From: Nocardia asteroides
Lineage (GTDB): Bacteria; Actinomycetota; Actinomycetes; Mycobacteriales; Mycobacteriaceae
Assembly: GCA_019930625.1 (NCBI GenBank)
Contig: CP082844.1
Location: 6,820,001-6,884,000, forward strand
DNA: 64,000 nucleotides
Direction of reading: 5' to 3'
A program made the translations under genes and the position numbers. Of the stretch, positions 8,675-18,796 are shown piece by piece; within the stretch, counting starts at the first letter, position 1; the number at the start of each line of letters is the position of its first letter. The notes beneath the pieces were generated by a model. It was given only the letters and a program-made list of their open reading frames with translations, was not told where the DNA came from and did not search any database.

Positions 8675-9622
8675 ATGGCTGAGGAAAAGCAAGTGGACGT
8701 GGTGGTGATCGGCGGCGGCGCGGCCGGGTTGTCGGCGGCGTCGACCCTGGCGCGGGCGCGCCGCTCGGTGCTCGTCATCGACGCGCGCGAGCAGCGCAAC
8801 GCTCCCGCCGCGGGAGTGCACGGGTGGCTGACCCGCGACGGCATTCCACCGGCGGAGCTGGTGACGATCGGCGCGCGGGAAGTGGAGCAGTACGGCGGGC
8901 GGATACGGTACGCGCGAGCGGTGTCCGCGCAACGGACGCCAGGCGGGTTCGTGGTGGAGACCGACCGCGGTGAGCGCCTGCGCGGTCGCCGATTGCTCGT
9001 CACCACCGGCTTGGCGGACGAGTTGCCACCGATCAGCGGCTTGCGGGAACGGTGGGGCCGCGACGTCGTGCACTGTCCGTATTGCCACGGATGGGAGATC
9101 CGCGACCAGCCGATCGGCGTGCTCGGCTCGGTGCACCACGCGCTGCTGTTCCGTCAGTGGAGCTCGCGGGTGACGCTGCTTCGGCACACCTCTCCCGCGC
9201 CGACAGCGCAACAGGCCGAGCAGCTCGCGGCTCGCGGCATCGCCGTGGTGGAGGGTGCGGTGCGCGCGCTCGAGGTGGTGAACGACCACATCACGGGAGC
9301 TCGGCTGGAATCCGGGCCGGTCGTGCCGATCGCCGCGCTGGCGTTCGCGCCTCGGCTGGTCGCACGCGATGCGCTGCTGCTCGCCCTCGGCGTCGAAACC
9401 GCCGAGCACCCGTCAGGAGCGGGCACGCATGTGGTGGCCGACGCCGCTGGACGCACCTCGGTTCCCGGCGTGTGGGTGGCGGGCAACGTCACCGACATCG
9501 TCGCCGGGGTGGTGCAATCCGCTGCCGGTGGCGTGACAGCCGCCGCCGCGATCAACGCCGATCTCGTCGAGGAGGACACCCGGATGGCCGTCGAGCGATG
9601 GCTACTCGGGGATATGGTGTGA
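8675..9622 (+). CDS. Thioredoxin-reductase-like FAD disulfide oxidoreductase
   Basis: A 315-residue flavoprotein. An N-terminal FAD-binding GGGAAG lies at residues 13-18, and a redox CPYC at residues 134-137 within 'HCPYCHGWE' is the form seen in TrxR-like proteins that are not classical TrxB. The second dinucleotide motif, where NADPH would bind, is degenerate ('GVLGSVHHA'), so the reductant is uncertain. A C-terminal 'GVWVAGNVTD' is the conserved FAD motif. It is divergent from dps, suggesting a redox-stress role. Confidence 0.82.
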   Translation: MAEEKQVDVVVIGGGAAGLSAASTLARARRSVLVIDAREQRNAPAAGVHGWLTRDGIPPAELVTIGAREVEQYGGRIRYARAVSAQRTPGGFVVETDRGERLRGRRLLVTTGLADELPPISGLRERWGRDVVHCPYCHGWEIRDQPIGVLGSVHHALLFRQWSSRVTLLRHTSPAPTAQQAEQLAARGIAVVEGAVRALEVVNDHITGARLESGPVVPIAALAFAPRLVARDALLLALGVETAEHPSGAGTHVVADAAGRTSVPGVWVAGNVTDIVAGVVQSAAGGVTAAAAINADLVEEDTRMAVERWLLGDMV

Positions 9623-9646
9623 TCCACACGACACGGGAGGTGCGGG

Positions 9647-11134
9647 ATGCCGGAGGGGACGGCAACGCCCTTACGGGCGGCGACAATGACGGAGTTCAGC
9701 GGTCGCGTCTCGACACCGACCTACGACCGTTCCCGGATCAAGACGGGGGTAGTGCATTTCGGCGTCGGCGGATTTCATCGCGCGCACCAGGCGATGTACC
9801 TCGACCGATTGCTCGAACGCGGCCTCGGGCACGAGTGGGGCATCTGCGGGGTGGGCGTCCTGCCCGGTGATCGCCGCATGCGCGATGTGCTCCGGGCGCA
9901 GGATGGCTTGTACACACTGTCGGCGGTCGCGCCGGAAGGCGCCTGGACCACGCGCGTGATCGGCTCCATCATCGAGTACCGATATGCCCCGGACGATCCC
10001 GAGGTCGTCGTGGAGAGACTCGCCGATCCGGCCACCCGGATCGTCTCGCTCACCATCACCGAGGGTGGGTACCGGATCGCGGCCGCCACCGGGGAATTCG
10101 ACGCCGACGATCCCGCGATTCGCGCCGATCTCGCCGGAAATTCCCCGCCTGCCACCGTCTTCGGTCACCTCACCGAAGCGCTAACCCGGCGCAGATCCCG
10201 GGGAATCGCACCGTTCACCGTGCTGTCCTGCGACAACATCGAAGGCAATGGGAACGTCGCGCGCCGCGCGTTCAGCGCCTTCGCCGATCTGCGCGATCCC
10301 GAACTCGGATCCTGGATCGGGGAGCACGTGCGCTTCCCGAATTCGATGGTGGACCGGATCACCCCGGGGACCCCACCCGAGGCGAGCGGTGAGATCGAGC
10401 GGCGTTACGGGCTCATCGATCGCTGGCCGGTCGTGACCGAGCCCTTCGCGCAATGGGTGCTCGAGGATTCCTTCGAACTCGGCCGTCCGGCCTTCGAGGA
10501 AGCCGGCGTACAGGTCGTCGCGGACGTCACCCCGTACGAACTGATGAAACTGAGGTTGCTGAACGCGAGCCACCAAGCGCTGTGCTACTTCGGATACCTG
10601 AGCGGCTACCGGCTGGTCCACGAAGCCGCGCGGGATCCGGTCTTTCGGCGATTCTTGTCGCGCTATATGGACGCCGAGGCGACACCGACGCTGCGCGCGG
10701 TACCCGGTGTCGACTTGGACGCCTACAAGCGGACATTGCTCGACCGGTTCGCCAACCCCGCGATCGGCGACACCATGGCCCGATTGTGCGCGGAATCCTC
10801 CGATCGGATTCCGAAGTGGCTGCTGCCGGTGGTGCGCGCGCAACTCGCCGCCGACGGCGAGATCGATTGTGCCGCGGCGGTTGTCGCGAGCTGGGCGCGC
10901 TACGCCGAGGGTGTCGACGAGCAAGGCGAGCCGATCCGGATCGTGGACCGGCTCGCCGACCGGCTGGTTCCCCTCGCCCGGCGGCAACGCGAGCAGCCCA
11001 CCGCCTTCCTCGGCGAACGTTCGCTGTTCGGCGATCTGATCGACCACCCCCGGTTCGTGACCGCGTATCTGGCGGCCCTGGACACACTGCACACCCGGGG
11101 CGCACACGCCACCGTCGAGGCGTTGGCGCGTTAG
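9647..11134 (+). CDS. mtlK: Mannitol 2-dehydrogenase family oxidoreductase
   Basis: A 495-residue polyol dehydrogenase of the long-chain mannitol dehydrogenase family, which interconverts D-mannitol and D-fructose with NAD(H). 'FGVGGFHRAHQAMYLD' is the nucleotide-binding signature. 'KLRLLNASHQAL' carries the catalytic Lys-x4-Asn-x2-His. Length fits the family (about 490). It follows the flavoenzyme by 24 bases and overlaps the convergent thioesterase by 4 bases. No sugar transporter is adjacent, so the natural polyol is not certain. Confidence 0.88.
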   Translation: MPEGTATPLRAATMTEFSGRVSTPTYDRSRIKTGVVHFGVGGFHRAHQAMYLDRLLERGLGHEWGICGVGVLPGDRRMRDVLRAQDGLYTLSAVAPEGAWTTRVIGSIIEYRYAPDDPEVVVERLADPATRIVSLTITEGGYRIAAATGEFDADDPAIRADLAGNSPPATVFGHLTEALTRRRSRGIAPFTVLSCDNIEGNGNVARRAFSAFADLRDPELGSWIGEHVRFPNSMVDRITPGTPPEASGEIERRYGLIDRWPVVTEPFAQWVLEDSFELGRPAFEEAGVQVVADVTPYELMKLRLLNASHQALCYFGYLSGYRLVHEAARDPVFRRFLSRYMDAEATPTLRAVPGVDLDAYKRTLLDRFANPAIGDTMARLCAESSDRIPKWLLPVVRAQLAADGEIDCAAAVVASWARYAEGVDEQGEPIRIVDRLADRLVPLARRQREQPTAFLGERSLFGDLIDHPRFVTAYLAALDTLHTRGAHATVEALAR

Positions 11135-11889
11135 CGAGGGGTGACGCGGGCTATCGCCCGGCAGTCCGCGCCGACCGCGAACCATACGTCCAGGCTCGAG
11201 TCCGTACAGCGAGTGACGAGGTCGACGTGCTCCCCGGACCGCACGGGCTTCCCGTATTCCATCACCACGCGGTGCGGACCGGATTTCAGTTCGGCGTGAT
11301 CGGCGAGGACCTCCTCGAGCGCGGTGAGGTAGACCGCGTTGTTCATGTGGTCGAGCAGGTCTATGTCGGTGACCCGCAGCGGGAAAGGCCGGATCTGGAC
11401 GCCGGGCTCGCCTGCCGCGGGCATCGGATCGGTGAGCGAGGCCTTCCAGCGCAACCGGTGCTCGGTCGTGCAGGCCAGCATCGGCGCCAGGAACCGGTCG
11501 CTCATCCGCGCGGGCACGCCCGACTCGGTGCCGAAGTGGATCAGGAAGCTCTCGGTCTCCACCAGACCGCCCGCGCTGCCGCAGACCTGGACCCGCATCG
11601 TGCACCACCGGGTCGAGGTCGCCGAAGGCCAGCGCCGCAGCGTCGCCCACTCGCCGAACCCGAGCGGTTTGAGCGCGTCGATCACCGTCCTGCGGATGAC
11701 CCACAGTCGGTGGATATCGCCGTCCTGGAGAACATCGAGGTGGTCGTACCCGACGTCCTGCAGGTAGCGCGCGACACCGTCGAGCCGCAGGCGCTGGTCA
11801 CGGTCGGTATCGGCGAGACGTACGGGCCATCCCGTCTCGAACGGCGTCAGGACGGCTGGGGGTTCCGGCAGCACGCTGGGAATGACCAT
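11131..11889 (-). CDS. Acyl-ACP thioesterase family protein
   Basis: A 252-residue double-hotdog protein similar in layout to acyl-ACP thioesterases (FatA/B type). The first hotdog includes 'LDGVARYLQDVGYDHL' and 'WVIRRTVID'. The second begins near 'VTDIDLLDHMNNAVYL', with the Asp-x-x-x-His-x-Asn-Asn pattern expected for the catalytic segment. It would release fatty acids from acyl carrier protein. The start is uncertain: ATGs at 11919, 11931 and 11937 are in frame and none has a clear ribosome binding site. Confidence 0.8.
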   Translation of the reverse strand: MVIPSVLPEPPAVLTPFETGWPVRLADTDRDQRLRLDGVARYLQDVGYDHLDVLQDGDIHRLWVIRRTVIDALKPLGFGEWATLRRWPSATSTRWCTMRVQVCGSAGGLVETESFLIHFGTESGVPARMSDRFLAPMLACTTEHRLRWKASLTDPMPAAGEPGVQIRPFPLRVTDIDLLDHMNNAVYLTALEEVLADHAELKSGPHRVVMEYGKPVRSGEHVDLVTRCTDSSLDVWFAVGADCRAIARVTPR

Positions 11890-11961
11890 AACCGGATGAT
11901 GCCAGTCATTTGCTGACATCGCGATCGACATGGTCATATCGTCATCTAGCTGAAAGATAAC

Positions 11962-12255
11962 TCATCTCATCAGCAACATTGGTCGAATGCCCGACATCAA
12001 GGTAGATCGCCAATAGTTAGCCACTCTACTGGAAATGGGTGGGTATACGGAAACCCGGTCGCCGGGCCGCGGGATCGGCCCCCGTTCGACGCCCACGGCG
12101 ACCTCTGCGTCGAAGAGCATCGGCACACCATCGGCGACGCCGCGGACCACCCGGTGTTCGATAGTCGGCGCAACGATCGCGGTACGGCAGGCCAGTACGG
12201 CGCCGAAGCAGTCGCCACGCACGAGGTCACCCTCGCGCGCGGCGATCGCCAGCAC
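11962..12255 (-). CDS. Possible short coding region or gene remnant
   Basis: An open frame with a GTG start. From about 12255 down to 12045 it shows the high third-position GC typical of neighbours and reads as plausible protein ('GDCFGAVLACRTAIVAPTIE', 'VPMLFDAEVAVGVE'). After about 12040 the frame enters lower-GC, non-coding-looking sequence. No homologous family is recognised. It may be the remains of a longer gene or a small hypothetical protein. The rest of the 11938-12354 gap holds nothing else I can identify. Confidence 0.3.
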   Translation of the reverse strand: MLAIAAREGDLVRGDCFGAVLACRTAIVAPTIEHRVVRGVADGVPMLFDAEVAVGVERGPIPRPGDRVSVYPPISSRVANYWRSTLMSGIRPMLLMR

Positions 12256-12354
12256 GGTGTCCTGCGCGTGCAGGGCGGCCGCGCCGGTGGCACCGCGGGA
12301 TGATCAGCCCTGGTCGCAGCGACGCCACCCCTGACCACCCCCGCACGCGCGCTC

Positions 12355-13773
12355 CTACTTCCTCGACCGATCCCGCTTCTCCCGCACCCGCACCGAGATG
12401 CGGACCGGTGAGCCGTCGAAGCCGAACTCCTCGCGCAACCTGCGTTCCAGGAAGCGCCGGTAGCCCGCCTCCAGAAAGCCGGTGGTGAACAGCACGAACG
12501 TGGGCGGACGAGTGGTCGCCTGAGTGGCGAACAGCACGCGGGGCAGCCTGCCGCCGCGCATCGGCGGCGGAGTCGCGGCGATCACTTCCTTCAGCCAGGT
12601 GTTCAGCCTGCCCGTCGAGATGCGCTTGTCCCACGACTCCAACGCGGTCTCCATGGCGGGCACCAGCTTCTGCACCGCACGGCCGGTGTGCGCGGAGATG
12701 TTCACCCGCTGCGCCCACGGCACCCGGATCAGATCGCGGTCGACCTCGCGGTCCAGTTGCAGACGACGATCCTCGTCGACCAGGTCCCACTTGTTGAACG
12801 CCAGCACCAGCGCACGCCCGGAATCGGCCACCATGCTGATCACCCGCAGGTCCTGTTCGGTGATCGGCTGCGAGGCGTCGATCAGCATGATCGCCACCTC
12901 CGATGCTTCCAGCGCGGACTTGGTACGCAGCGAAGCGTAGAACTCGGTGCCGCTGGCGTTGGCGACCTTACGGCGCAACCCCGCGGTGTCGATGAACTTC
13001 CAGACCTTGCCGCCCAATTCGACGAGGGAGTCGACCGGGTCGACCGTGGTGCCCGCGACATCGTGCACCACCGAGCGCTCGTCACCGGCCAGCTTGTTCA
13101 GCAAGCTCGACTTACCGACGTTCGGCTTGCCGACCAGCGCCACACGGCGCGGGCCCGCGCCGCCGGTCCCCTCGCGCGGGGTCTCGGGGAGCACTGCGAG
13201 GACGTCGTCGAGCAGGTCGCCGGTGCCGCGGCCGTGCGCGGCGCTGACCATGCGCGGCTCACCGAGTCCGAGCGACCACAGCGCCGCTGCTTCGGCTTCC
13301 ACCCGCTGGTCGTCGACCTTGTTGGCCACCAGGATGACCGGGACGCCGGAGCGTCGCAGCTTCTTCACCGCCGCCTCGTCGGTGGCGGTGGCGCCGACGA
13401 CGGCGTCGACCACGAGCAGGATCGCGTCGGCGGTCTGCATGGCCAGTTCGGCCTGCCGGGCCACCGATTGCTGTAGCCCCTTCGCGTCGGGCTCCCATCC
13501 GCCGGTGTCCTGGACGAGGAAGCGCCGCCCCGCCCAGTTGGCCTCGTAGGACACGCGGTCGCGGGTCACCCCGGGAATGTCCTCCACGACCGCCTCGCGA
13601 CGGCCGAGAATCCGGTTCACCAGCGTGGATTTGCCCACGTTCGGGCGGCCGACAACTGCCAGCGTCGGCATCGCGACGTGCGTCTGGTCCTCGAATTCGC
13701 CCTCGAGCCCGGCCAGCTCCCAGTCGGCTTCGTCACTCCAGACGCCGTCGCCGGCGAGCACGTCCTCGTTCAT
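12355..13773 (-). CDS. der: Ribosome biogenesis GTPase Der (EngA)
   Basis: A 472-residue tandem-GTPase protein needed for 50S subunit assembly. Two G domains each carry a P-loop (GRPNVGKST near residue 42, GKPNVGKSS near 215) and NKxD (NKVD, NKWD), followed by a C-terminal KH-like domain ending in a basic tail. The first 35 residues are an acidic extension. The ATG overlaps the cmk stop codon by 4 bases (ATGA), so the two are coupled. Corresponds in position to Rv1713. Confidence 0.96.
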   Translation of the reverse strand: MNEDVLAGDGVWSDEADWELAGLEGEFEDQTHVAMPTLAVVGRPNVGKSTLVNRILGRREAVVEDIPGVTRDRVSYEANWAGRRFLVQDTGGWEPDAKGLQQSVARQAELAMQTADAILLVVDAVVGATATDEAAVKKLRRSGVPVILVANKVDDQRVEAEAAALWSLGLGEPRMVSAAHGRGTGDLLDDVLAVLPETPREGTGGAGPRRVALVGKPNVGKSSLLNKLAGDERSVVHDVAGTTVDPVDSLVELGGKVWKFIDTAGLRRKVANASGTEFYASLRTKSALEASEVAIMLIDASQPITEQDLRVISMVADSGRALVLAFNKWDLVDEDRRLQLDREVDRDLIRVPWAQRVNISAHTGRAVQKLVPAMETALESWDKRISTGRLNTWLKEVIAATPPPMRGGRLPRVLFATQATTRPPTFVLFTTGFLEAGYRRFLERRLREEFGFDGSPVRISVRVREKRDRSRK

Positions 13774-14516
13774 CGGGTACCTCCGGCACCGGTCGCCGAG
13801 ATCTGCCGCGCGACGACGCGATACAGCTCGTCGATGACCTCGTCCATGGACAGGTCGCTGGTATCGACCGGCACCGCGTCCTCGGCGGGGCGCAGCGGGG
13901 ATACCTTGCGGGTCGAGTCGAGCGTGTCGCGGCGCTGCACGTCGGCGAGCACGCCCGCGTAGTCGTCGCCCCGGCCCTCGGCGATGTTCTGCTGATTGCG
14001 CCGGTGTGCCCGCGCCTCGGCCGAGGCGGTCAGGTAGATCTTGGCGTCGGCGGCGGGCAGCACCACGGTGCCGATGTCGCGGCCCTCCACCACGATCCGC
14101 CCCGCGACAGCCGTGATGTCGCGCTGCATGGCGACGAGCAGGTCACGTACCTCGGGCACCGCGGAGACCGCCGACACGGCCTTGGTGACCGCGTCACCGC
14201 GAATCTCCGACCGGACGTCCTCGCCGTCGAGCTCGATCACCTCGCGGCTGGGGTCGGTGCCGATGGACAGCGGCAGCTCCTTGACCGCGGCGGCGATGGC
14301 CGCGGTGTCGGTCAGTTCGACGCCCGCCCGCAACACGCGCAGCGTCGCCACCCGGTACATGGCGCCGGTGTCGAGATACCGGGCGCCGAGCCGGGTGGCC
14401 AGCCGCCGCGACACGCTCGATTTCCCGGTGCCGGACGGCCCGTCCATGGCGACCACCAGCGGGCTCGTACCGGCCATCCGCGCCGGCGCCTGCACCGGGA
14501 TCTCCACACCGTTCAC
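13770..14516 (-). CDS. cmk: Cytidylate kinase
   Basis: A 248-residue (d)CMP kinase. It has the P-loop 'GPSGTGKSS' near residue 27, 'YLDTGAMYR' substrate-binding segment, '[11 protein letters not shown]' and the lid '[10 protein letters not shown]'. It phosphorylates CMP and dCMP for nucleotide and nucleic acid synthesis. Length is normal for the family with about 18 extra N-terminal residues. It is coupled to rluB (4-base overlap) upstream and der downstream. Confidence 0.95.
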   Translation of the reverse strand: MNGVEIPVQAPARMAGTSPLVVAMDGPSGTGKSSVSRRLATRLGARYLDTGAMYRVATLRVLRAGVELTDTAAIAAAVKELPLSIGTDPSREVIELDGEDVRSEIRGDAVTKAVSAVSAVPEVRDLLVAMQRDITAVAGRIVVEGRDIGTVVLPAADAKIYLTASAEARAHRRNQQNIAEGRGDDYAGVLADVQRRDTLDSTRKVSPLRPAEDAVPVDTSDLSMDEVIDELYRVVARQISATGAGGTR

Positions 14517-15592
14517 AACGACACCGCCTCATAGAGTTTGCCGATTTCATCGCGGCCGAGCACACGCAGCGTGCCGGGCCGTTGGTCGCCCAGCGCGACC
14601 GGACCGATATGGGTGCGGACCAGCCGGATGACCGGATGGCCCACCGCGTCGAGCAGACGGCGCACGATGTGCTTGCGCCCCTCGTGCAACACCACCTTCA
14701 CCAGGGAACGTCCCTCCCCCAGCTCGAGCACCTGGAACCGGTCGACCTTCGCGGGACCGTCCTCCAACTCGACGCCGTTCTTCAATTGCTTGGTGACCGC
14801 GCGATTGTTGACCTCCCCTTGCACGGTCGCCAAGTAGGTCTTGGAGACCTCGAAGGACGGATGCATGAGCCGGTGCGCCAGATCGCCGTCGTTGGTCAGC
14901 AGCAGCAGACCCTCGGTGTCGGCATCCAGTCTCCCGACGTGGAAGAGGCGCTGACCCGCGGCGATCCGCTCGGCGACGATGTCGCCGACGCAGGGGCGCC
15001 CCAGATCGTCGGACATGGTGGACTGCCAGCCCTTGGGCTTGTTCAGCGCGACGTGCACCAGCTCTTCGCGCACCACCACGCGGGTGCCGTCGACGCGCAC
15101 GACCGCGTGCTGGGGGTCGATGCGCAGTCCCTGCTCGCGCACGATCATGCCGTCGACCTCGACGCGGCCCTGCGCGATCATCTCCTCGGCGGCGCGACGC
15201 GACGCGACGCCCGCCTTGGCGAGGACCTTCTGCAGTCGCTCCCCCTCGCCCCACGGGAGCTTGGTGTGGCCGCCGGTCTCGGGGATCTCCACGTTCTGGT
15301 GGCGCGCGGGCTTGGCGTTGCTCAGCAGCGGCGGCTGCGCGACCTGACGCTGCGGCTTGGGCTTCTTCTTGCCGGGCTGGGCGGCGGTATGCCGCTGCGG
15401 GCTCGGAGCCTGGGCCGATCCGCGTTGCGCCGCACCCCGGCCCGCGCCACCCGGCTGGGCGCCGCGGGCGTTGATCCCCCGCTGGGCCGAACGGGCGTCG
15501 CGTGAGCCCGAGTCGCGGCCAGCGCCGCCCCGTTCGGGCTGCGCTCCGCGTTTCCTACGATCCGGTGTGCCATCTCGGCGAGCGGTATTCAT
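14513..15592 (-). CDS. rluB: rRNA large-subunit pseudouridine synthase B-type
   Basis: A 359-residue RluB/RsuA family enzyme, expected to isomerise a uridine in 23S rRNA helix 89. An S4 RNA-binding domain begins near residue 118 ('[20 protein letters not shown]'). The catalytic Asp is in '[17 protein letters not shown]'. The first about 110 residues are a disordered Arg/Gly/Ala/Gln-rich extension that is basic and probably binds RNA. Core length matches the usual 250. Position corresponds to Rv1711. Confidence 0.93.
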   Translation of the reverse strand: MNTARRDGTPDRRKRGAQPERGGAGRDSGSRDARSAQRGINARGAQPGGAGRGAAQRGSAQAPSPQRHTAAQPGKKKPKPQRQVAQPPLLSNAKPARHQNVEIPETGGHTKLPWGEGERLQKVLAKAGVASRRAAEEMIAQGRVEVDGMIVREQGLRIDPQHAVVRVDGTRVVVREELVHVALNKPKGWQSTMSDDLGRPCVGDIVAERIAAGQRLFHVGRLDADTEGLLLLTNDGDLAHRLMHPSFEVSKTYLATVQGEVNNRAVTKQLKNGVELEDGPAKVDRFQVLELGEGRSLVKVVLHEGRKHIVRRLLDAVGHPVIRLVRTHIGPVALGDQRPGTLRVLGRDEIGKLYEAVSL

Positions 15593-15604
15593 CGTGTCCT
15601 GTCA

Positions 15605-16258
15605 CTATTCGGTGCCGAGGTCCAAATCGGCCTCGGCGGGTTTTTTCAACCTGGTGTACCGGGGGTCGGTCTCCAGGCTCTCGTTGATCTCATCGATCAG
15701 GTCGACGCCCGGAAGCAGGGGCGCCAGCGGCGGCAGGTCGCTGAGCGAAGCGAGCCCGATCCGTTCCAGGAACAGCTCGGTCGTGCAATACAGCGTCCCG
15801 TTGGTCTCCGGGTCGACACCTGCCTCGGCGATCAAACCTCTGGCCAGCAGTGTGCGCATCACGCCGTCGACGTTCACGCCACGCACCGCGCTGACCCTGG
15901 TCCTGGTCACCGGCTGACGGTATGCCACCACCGCCAGCGTTTCCAACGCCGCCCTGGTCAGTTTCGATCGGGAGCCGTCGAGCAGCATCCGCTCCACATA
16001 CGGCGCGTACTCGCTGCGAGTATAGAAGCGCCAGCCGTCACCCACGAAACGCAGATCTATCCCGCTGGACCGCGCCGACAGCTCGGCGGACATCGCGCGC
16101 AGCGTGTGCTCGACCCGCTCCCGGGTGTCGCCGAGGGCGGCGGCGAGCTGGTCAACCGGTGCGGGAGCATCGATGACCAGCAGCATGGCCTCCAGCGCCG
16201 AACGGAAATCGGCGTCCTCAAGCGGCTCGGGGGTGAGTTCCACCACTGCCTCACTCAC
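15605..16258 (-). CDS. scpB: Segregation and condensation protein B
   Basis: A 217-residue kleisin-associated winged-helix protein. ScpB dimers bind ScpA and the SMC ATPase to form the bacterial condensin. Recognisable features are 'FRSALEAMLLVIDAPAPVDQLA' near the start and the family signature 'ALETLAVVAYRQPVTRTRVSAVRGV' split across two winged-helix domains. It follows scpA after a 55-base gap and precedes rluB, the usual order. Confidence 0.95.
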   Translation of the reverse strand: MSEAVVELTPEPLEDADFRSALEAMLLVIDAPAPVDQLAAALGDTRERVEHTLRAMSAELSARSSGIDLRFVGDGWRFYTRSEYAPYVERMLLDGSRSKLTRAALETLAVVAYRQPVTRTRVSAVRGVNVDGVMRTLLARGLIAEAGVDPETNGTLYCTTELFLERIGLASLSDLPPLAPLLPGVDLIDEINESLETDPRYTRLKKPAEADLDLGTE

Positions 16259-16313
16259 GACCGCACCTCGCCGGAGCCCGGCTCCGTCGTGCGCGATCGC
16301 GCGCTGTGCTCGC

Positions 16314-17825
16314 TCACCCGTAGTCCTCCTCGATAGTCACGGTCTCCACCTGTTGCGCGGCTTCGTCGCCGATCCAGCTCACCGCCAAGGGACCGAGCGG
16401 ATCGGGCTGGTCGAACTCGATCGTCTTCCCGCGATACAGCTCGAGCAGCGCCAGGAAGCGGGCCACGATCTGCACCGGGACCTCGCAGTCTGCGACCAGT
16501 TCACCGAAGGAGGTCCACGCACCCGCACCACGCTGTTTGAGCCGCTCCAGCACCAGCGCCGCCTGCTCGGCCACCGATATCGCATGTGTATGCAAGTGGT
16601 CGAGCCCGACCTTGGGTACCGGACGGGGCCGGAAGGCCGCCGCGGCGATCGCGGCGAACTCGGCCGCCCCGACACCCAGCCTAACCTCGGGCAGCAGGTC
16701 GGCGTAGCGCTCCTCCAGGCCGACCGCGCGCGGATAGCGGCGCAGCGCGGCCGCCTCCAGCTCGCCGAGCAACTCGGCGACCTGCTTGAACGCGCGGTAC
16801 TGCAGCAGCCGGGCGAACAGCAGGTCGCGCGCCTCGAGCAGTTCGAGGTCCTCGGCGTCGGTCATCTCACCGGACGGCAGCAGCCGCGCCGCCTTCAAAT
16901 CGAGCAACGTGGCGGCCACGACCAGGAATTCGGTGGTCTGATCCAGGATCTTGTCCGCCCGCAAGGTGTTCTGCCGCGCCATGCTCGCGGTCAGGGCCTT
17001 GGTGTAGGCGATGAACTCGTCGGTGACCTTGTGCAACGCCACCTCGGTGACGTCCAGCTTGCGCGAGCTGATCAAGGTGAGCAGCAGGTCGAACGGACCC
17101 TCGAAGTTGCTCAGGCGCAGCCGGAATCCGGATGCCTGCGGGTCGGCCGCCGGTGGTTGTTGCGTCTCCGGTGAAACACCGCTTGGAGCAGGTGCATTCG
17201 GCGGAGAGCTCGGTGCGTTCGGCGGAGAGCTCGGTGCATTCGGCGGAGAACTCGGTGCGTTCGGCGGAGAGTCGGGCGCGTCCAGCGGAGAGTCGAGAGC
17301 GTCCGGCGAAGAGTCGAGAGCGTCCGGCGAAGAACCGAGAGCGTCCGGCGAAGAACCGAGAGCGTCCGGCGAAGAACCGAGAGCGTCCGGCGAAGAACCG
17401 GGCCCGACCGACGACAAGCCAGAAGCGACCGGGGAAGAACCGGAAACGTCCGGTGCGTCGGTGGACCGATCGGCCCGCGTCTCGGCGACGTCCGGCGCGG
17501 CCGCCTCGGTGCGCTGATCGGAGACGTCCACGAACGGTCGGTCGGTGTCTTCCCGCGGACGTGGGGCAGCCGCGCTGACCGGTTCGGTTCGTCCAACCGT
17601 GTCGCCGGCGACGGCCGCGTTCGGGCGGCGAGGCACGGCGTCCCGGCCCGCGGCTATGAATGCGGCCGCCGCGTTCCCGAGTGCGGGAACCGGACGCACG
17701 GGTTCGTCCGGCCCACCGGAGTGGGACGAACGGTCGTCCGGCGCGGGTGTCGATCCGGCCGCGGGAGACCCCTGGCCGGACGGGTCGTTGTGGGACGCAG
17801 ACGAGGGGTCGGAGCGGCCGCTCAC
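16314..17825 (-). CDS. scpA: Segregation and condensation protein A with long repetitive N-terminal extension
   Basis: A 503-residue ScpA. The conserved kleisin part is only the last about 270 residues, starting at 'FRLRLSNFEGPFDLLLTLI'. The N-terminal about 230 residues are Pro/Ser/Ala/Asp-rich and disordered, and include ten 7-residue repeats of the type SSPDALG/SSPPNAP encoded by a 21-bp tandem array. I chose the GTG at 17825 because it overlaps the parA stop as GTGA; a longer frame from 17897 would overlap parA by 76 bases. Typical ScpA is 250-290 residues. Confidence 0.9.
   Translation of the reverse strand: MSGRSDPSSASHNDPSGQGSPAAGSTPAPDDRSSHSGGPDEPVRPVPALGNAAAAFIAAGRDAVPRRPNAAVAGDTVGRTEPVSAAAPRPREDTDRPFVDVSDQRTEAAAPDVAETRADRSTDAPDVSGSSPVASGLSSVGPGSSPDALGSSPDALGSSPDALGSSPDALDSSPDALDSPLDAPDSPPNAPSSPPNAPSSPPNAPSSPPNAPAPSGVSPETQQPPAADPQASGFRLRLSNFEGPFDLLLTLISSRKLDVTEVALHKVTDEFIAYTKALTASMARQNTLRADKILDQTTEFLVVAATLLDLKAARLLPSGEMTDAEDLELLEARDLLFARLLQYRAFKQVAELLGELEAAALRRYPRAVGLEERYADLLPEVRLGVGAAEFAAIAAAAFRPRPVPKVGLDHLHTHAISVAEQAALVLERLKQRGAGAWTSFGELVADCEVPVQIVARFLALLELYRGKTIEFDQPDPLGPLAVSWIGDEAAQQVETVTIEEDYG
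17192..17401. repeat. Ten tandem 21-bp repeats inside scpA
   Basis: Ten 21-base units in register. The first four or five are of the form GTGCxTTCGGCGGAGA-, the last five of the form GAGCGTCCGGCGAAGA-, with the last four nearly identical. Because the unit is a multiple of three, copy-number change keeps the scpA frame, so the locus is a candidate VNTR. Confidence 0.9.
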
Positions 17826-18796
17826 CGGCCCGATCGGTGGATGACTTCTCGGGCCATCGACCGATACGCTTCGGCGCCGCCGGATTTCGGCGCCCATGTG
17901 GTGATGGGTTCGCCCGCGACACTGGCATCCGGGAATCGGACGGTCCGAGCGATGGCGGTGTCGTAGACCAGGTCACCGAACACCTCGACGACTCGCGCCA
18001 TGACCTGGCGGGAATGCAGCAGTCGGGCGTCGAACATGGTGACCACTATTCCGTACAGGCTCAACCGCGGGTTCAGCCGGTCCCGCACTTTCTCCACGGT
18101 GTCGTTGAGCAGCGCGAGCCCACGCAGCGAGAAATACTCGCATTCCATCGGGATGATCACACCGTCGGAGCAGGCCAGGGCATTGACCGTGAGCAGGCCG
18201 AGCGAGGGCTGGCAGTCGATGAGGATGTAGTCGTAGCGGCCGCGCACGGGCTCCAGCGCGCGGCCGAGCGACTGTTCCCGGCCCACCTCGTTGACCAGTT
18301 GGATCTCCGCGGCGGACAGGTCGATGTTGCTCGGCAGCAGGTCCAGGTTCTCGACGCGGGTCTGCATCAGCACGTCGTCGATGGACACTTTGGAACCGAT
18401 GAGGAGGTTGTGCACCGTCGAATCGAGATCGTGGTGAGCGACACCGAGACCGGCCGACAACGCGCCCTGTGGATCCAGATCGACCAGCAGCACGCGACGG
18501 CCGTATTCGGCCAGTGCGGCACCGAGATTGATGGTGGAGGTGGTCTTGCCGACCCCGCCCTTCTGGTTGCACATGGCCACGATCAGCGCGTCACCGTGCT
18601 CGCTGACCGGCGGCGGGTCCGGCACCAGCCGCAACGGCCGTCCGGTCGGACCGAGCGTCGCGTCCTCCGGGACCGGCTCCACTCCGTGGCCCCACAGCGT
18701 TTCCGCCGCGGCTTCCGAGTACGGACCCGGTCGCGAGCCCGTAAGCGGCTCCGCCCCAGCACCCATCGGCGGCTCTGCCGCGCCGGCTGTAGTCAC
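17822..18796 (-). CDS. parA: ParA/Soj-family ATPase
   Basis: A 324-residue ParA-type ATPase. The deviant Walker A 'KGGVGKTTS' is near residue 84, and 'LLVDLDPQG' and 'YILIDCQPSLG' follow. The first about 70 residues are a low-complexity extension. No parB gene or parS-like site is nearby. Its coupling to scpA (GTGA overlap) and scpB suggests a role with condensin rather than the origin-proximal parABS system. Corresponds to Rv1708. Confidence 0.93.
   Translation of the reverse strand: MTTAGAAEPPMGAGAEPLTGSRPGPYSEAAAETLWGHGVEPVPEDATLGPTGRPLRLVPDPPPVSEHGDALIVAMCNQKGGVGKTTSTINLGAALAEYGRRVLLVDLDPQGALSAGLGVAHHDLDSTVHNLLIGSKVSIDDVLMQTRVENLDLLPSNIDLSAAEIQLVNEVGREQSLGRALEPVRGRYDYILIDCQPSLGLLTVNALACSDGVIIPMECEYFSLRGLALLNDTVEKVRDRLNPRLSLYGIVVTMFDARLLHSRQVMARVVEVFGDLVYDTAIARTVRFPDASVAGEPITTWAPKSGGAEAYRSMAREVIHRSGR

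Noticed and set aside
17192..17401. Possible CRISPR array
   Set aside because: The 21-bp units are contiguous with no spacers, keep the scpA reading frame and have no cas genes near.
17822..18796. ParA as evidence of a plasmid or the replication origin region
   Set aside because: No parB, repA, dnaA or parS is present; this ParA belongs to the conserved scpA-scpB cluster.
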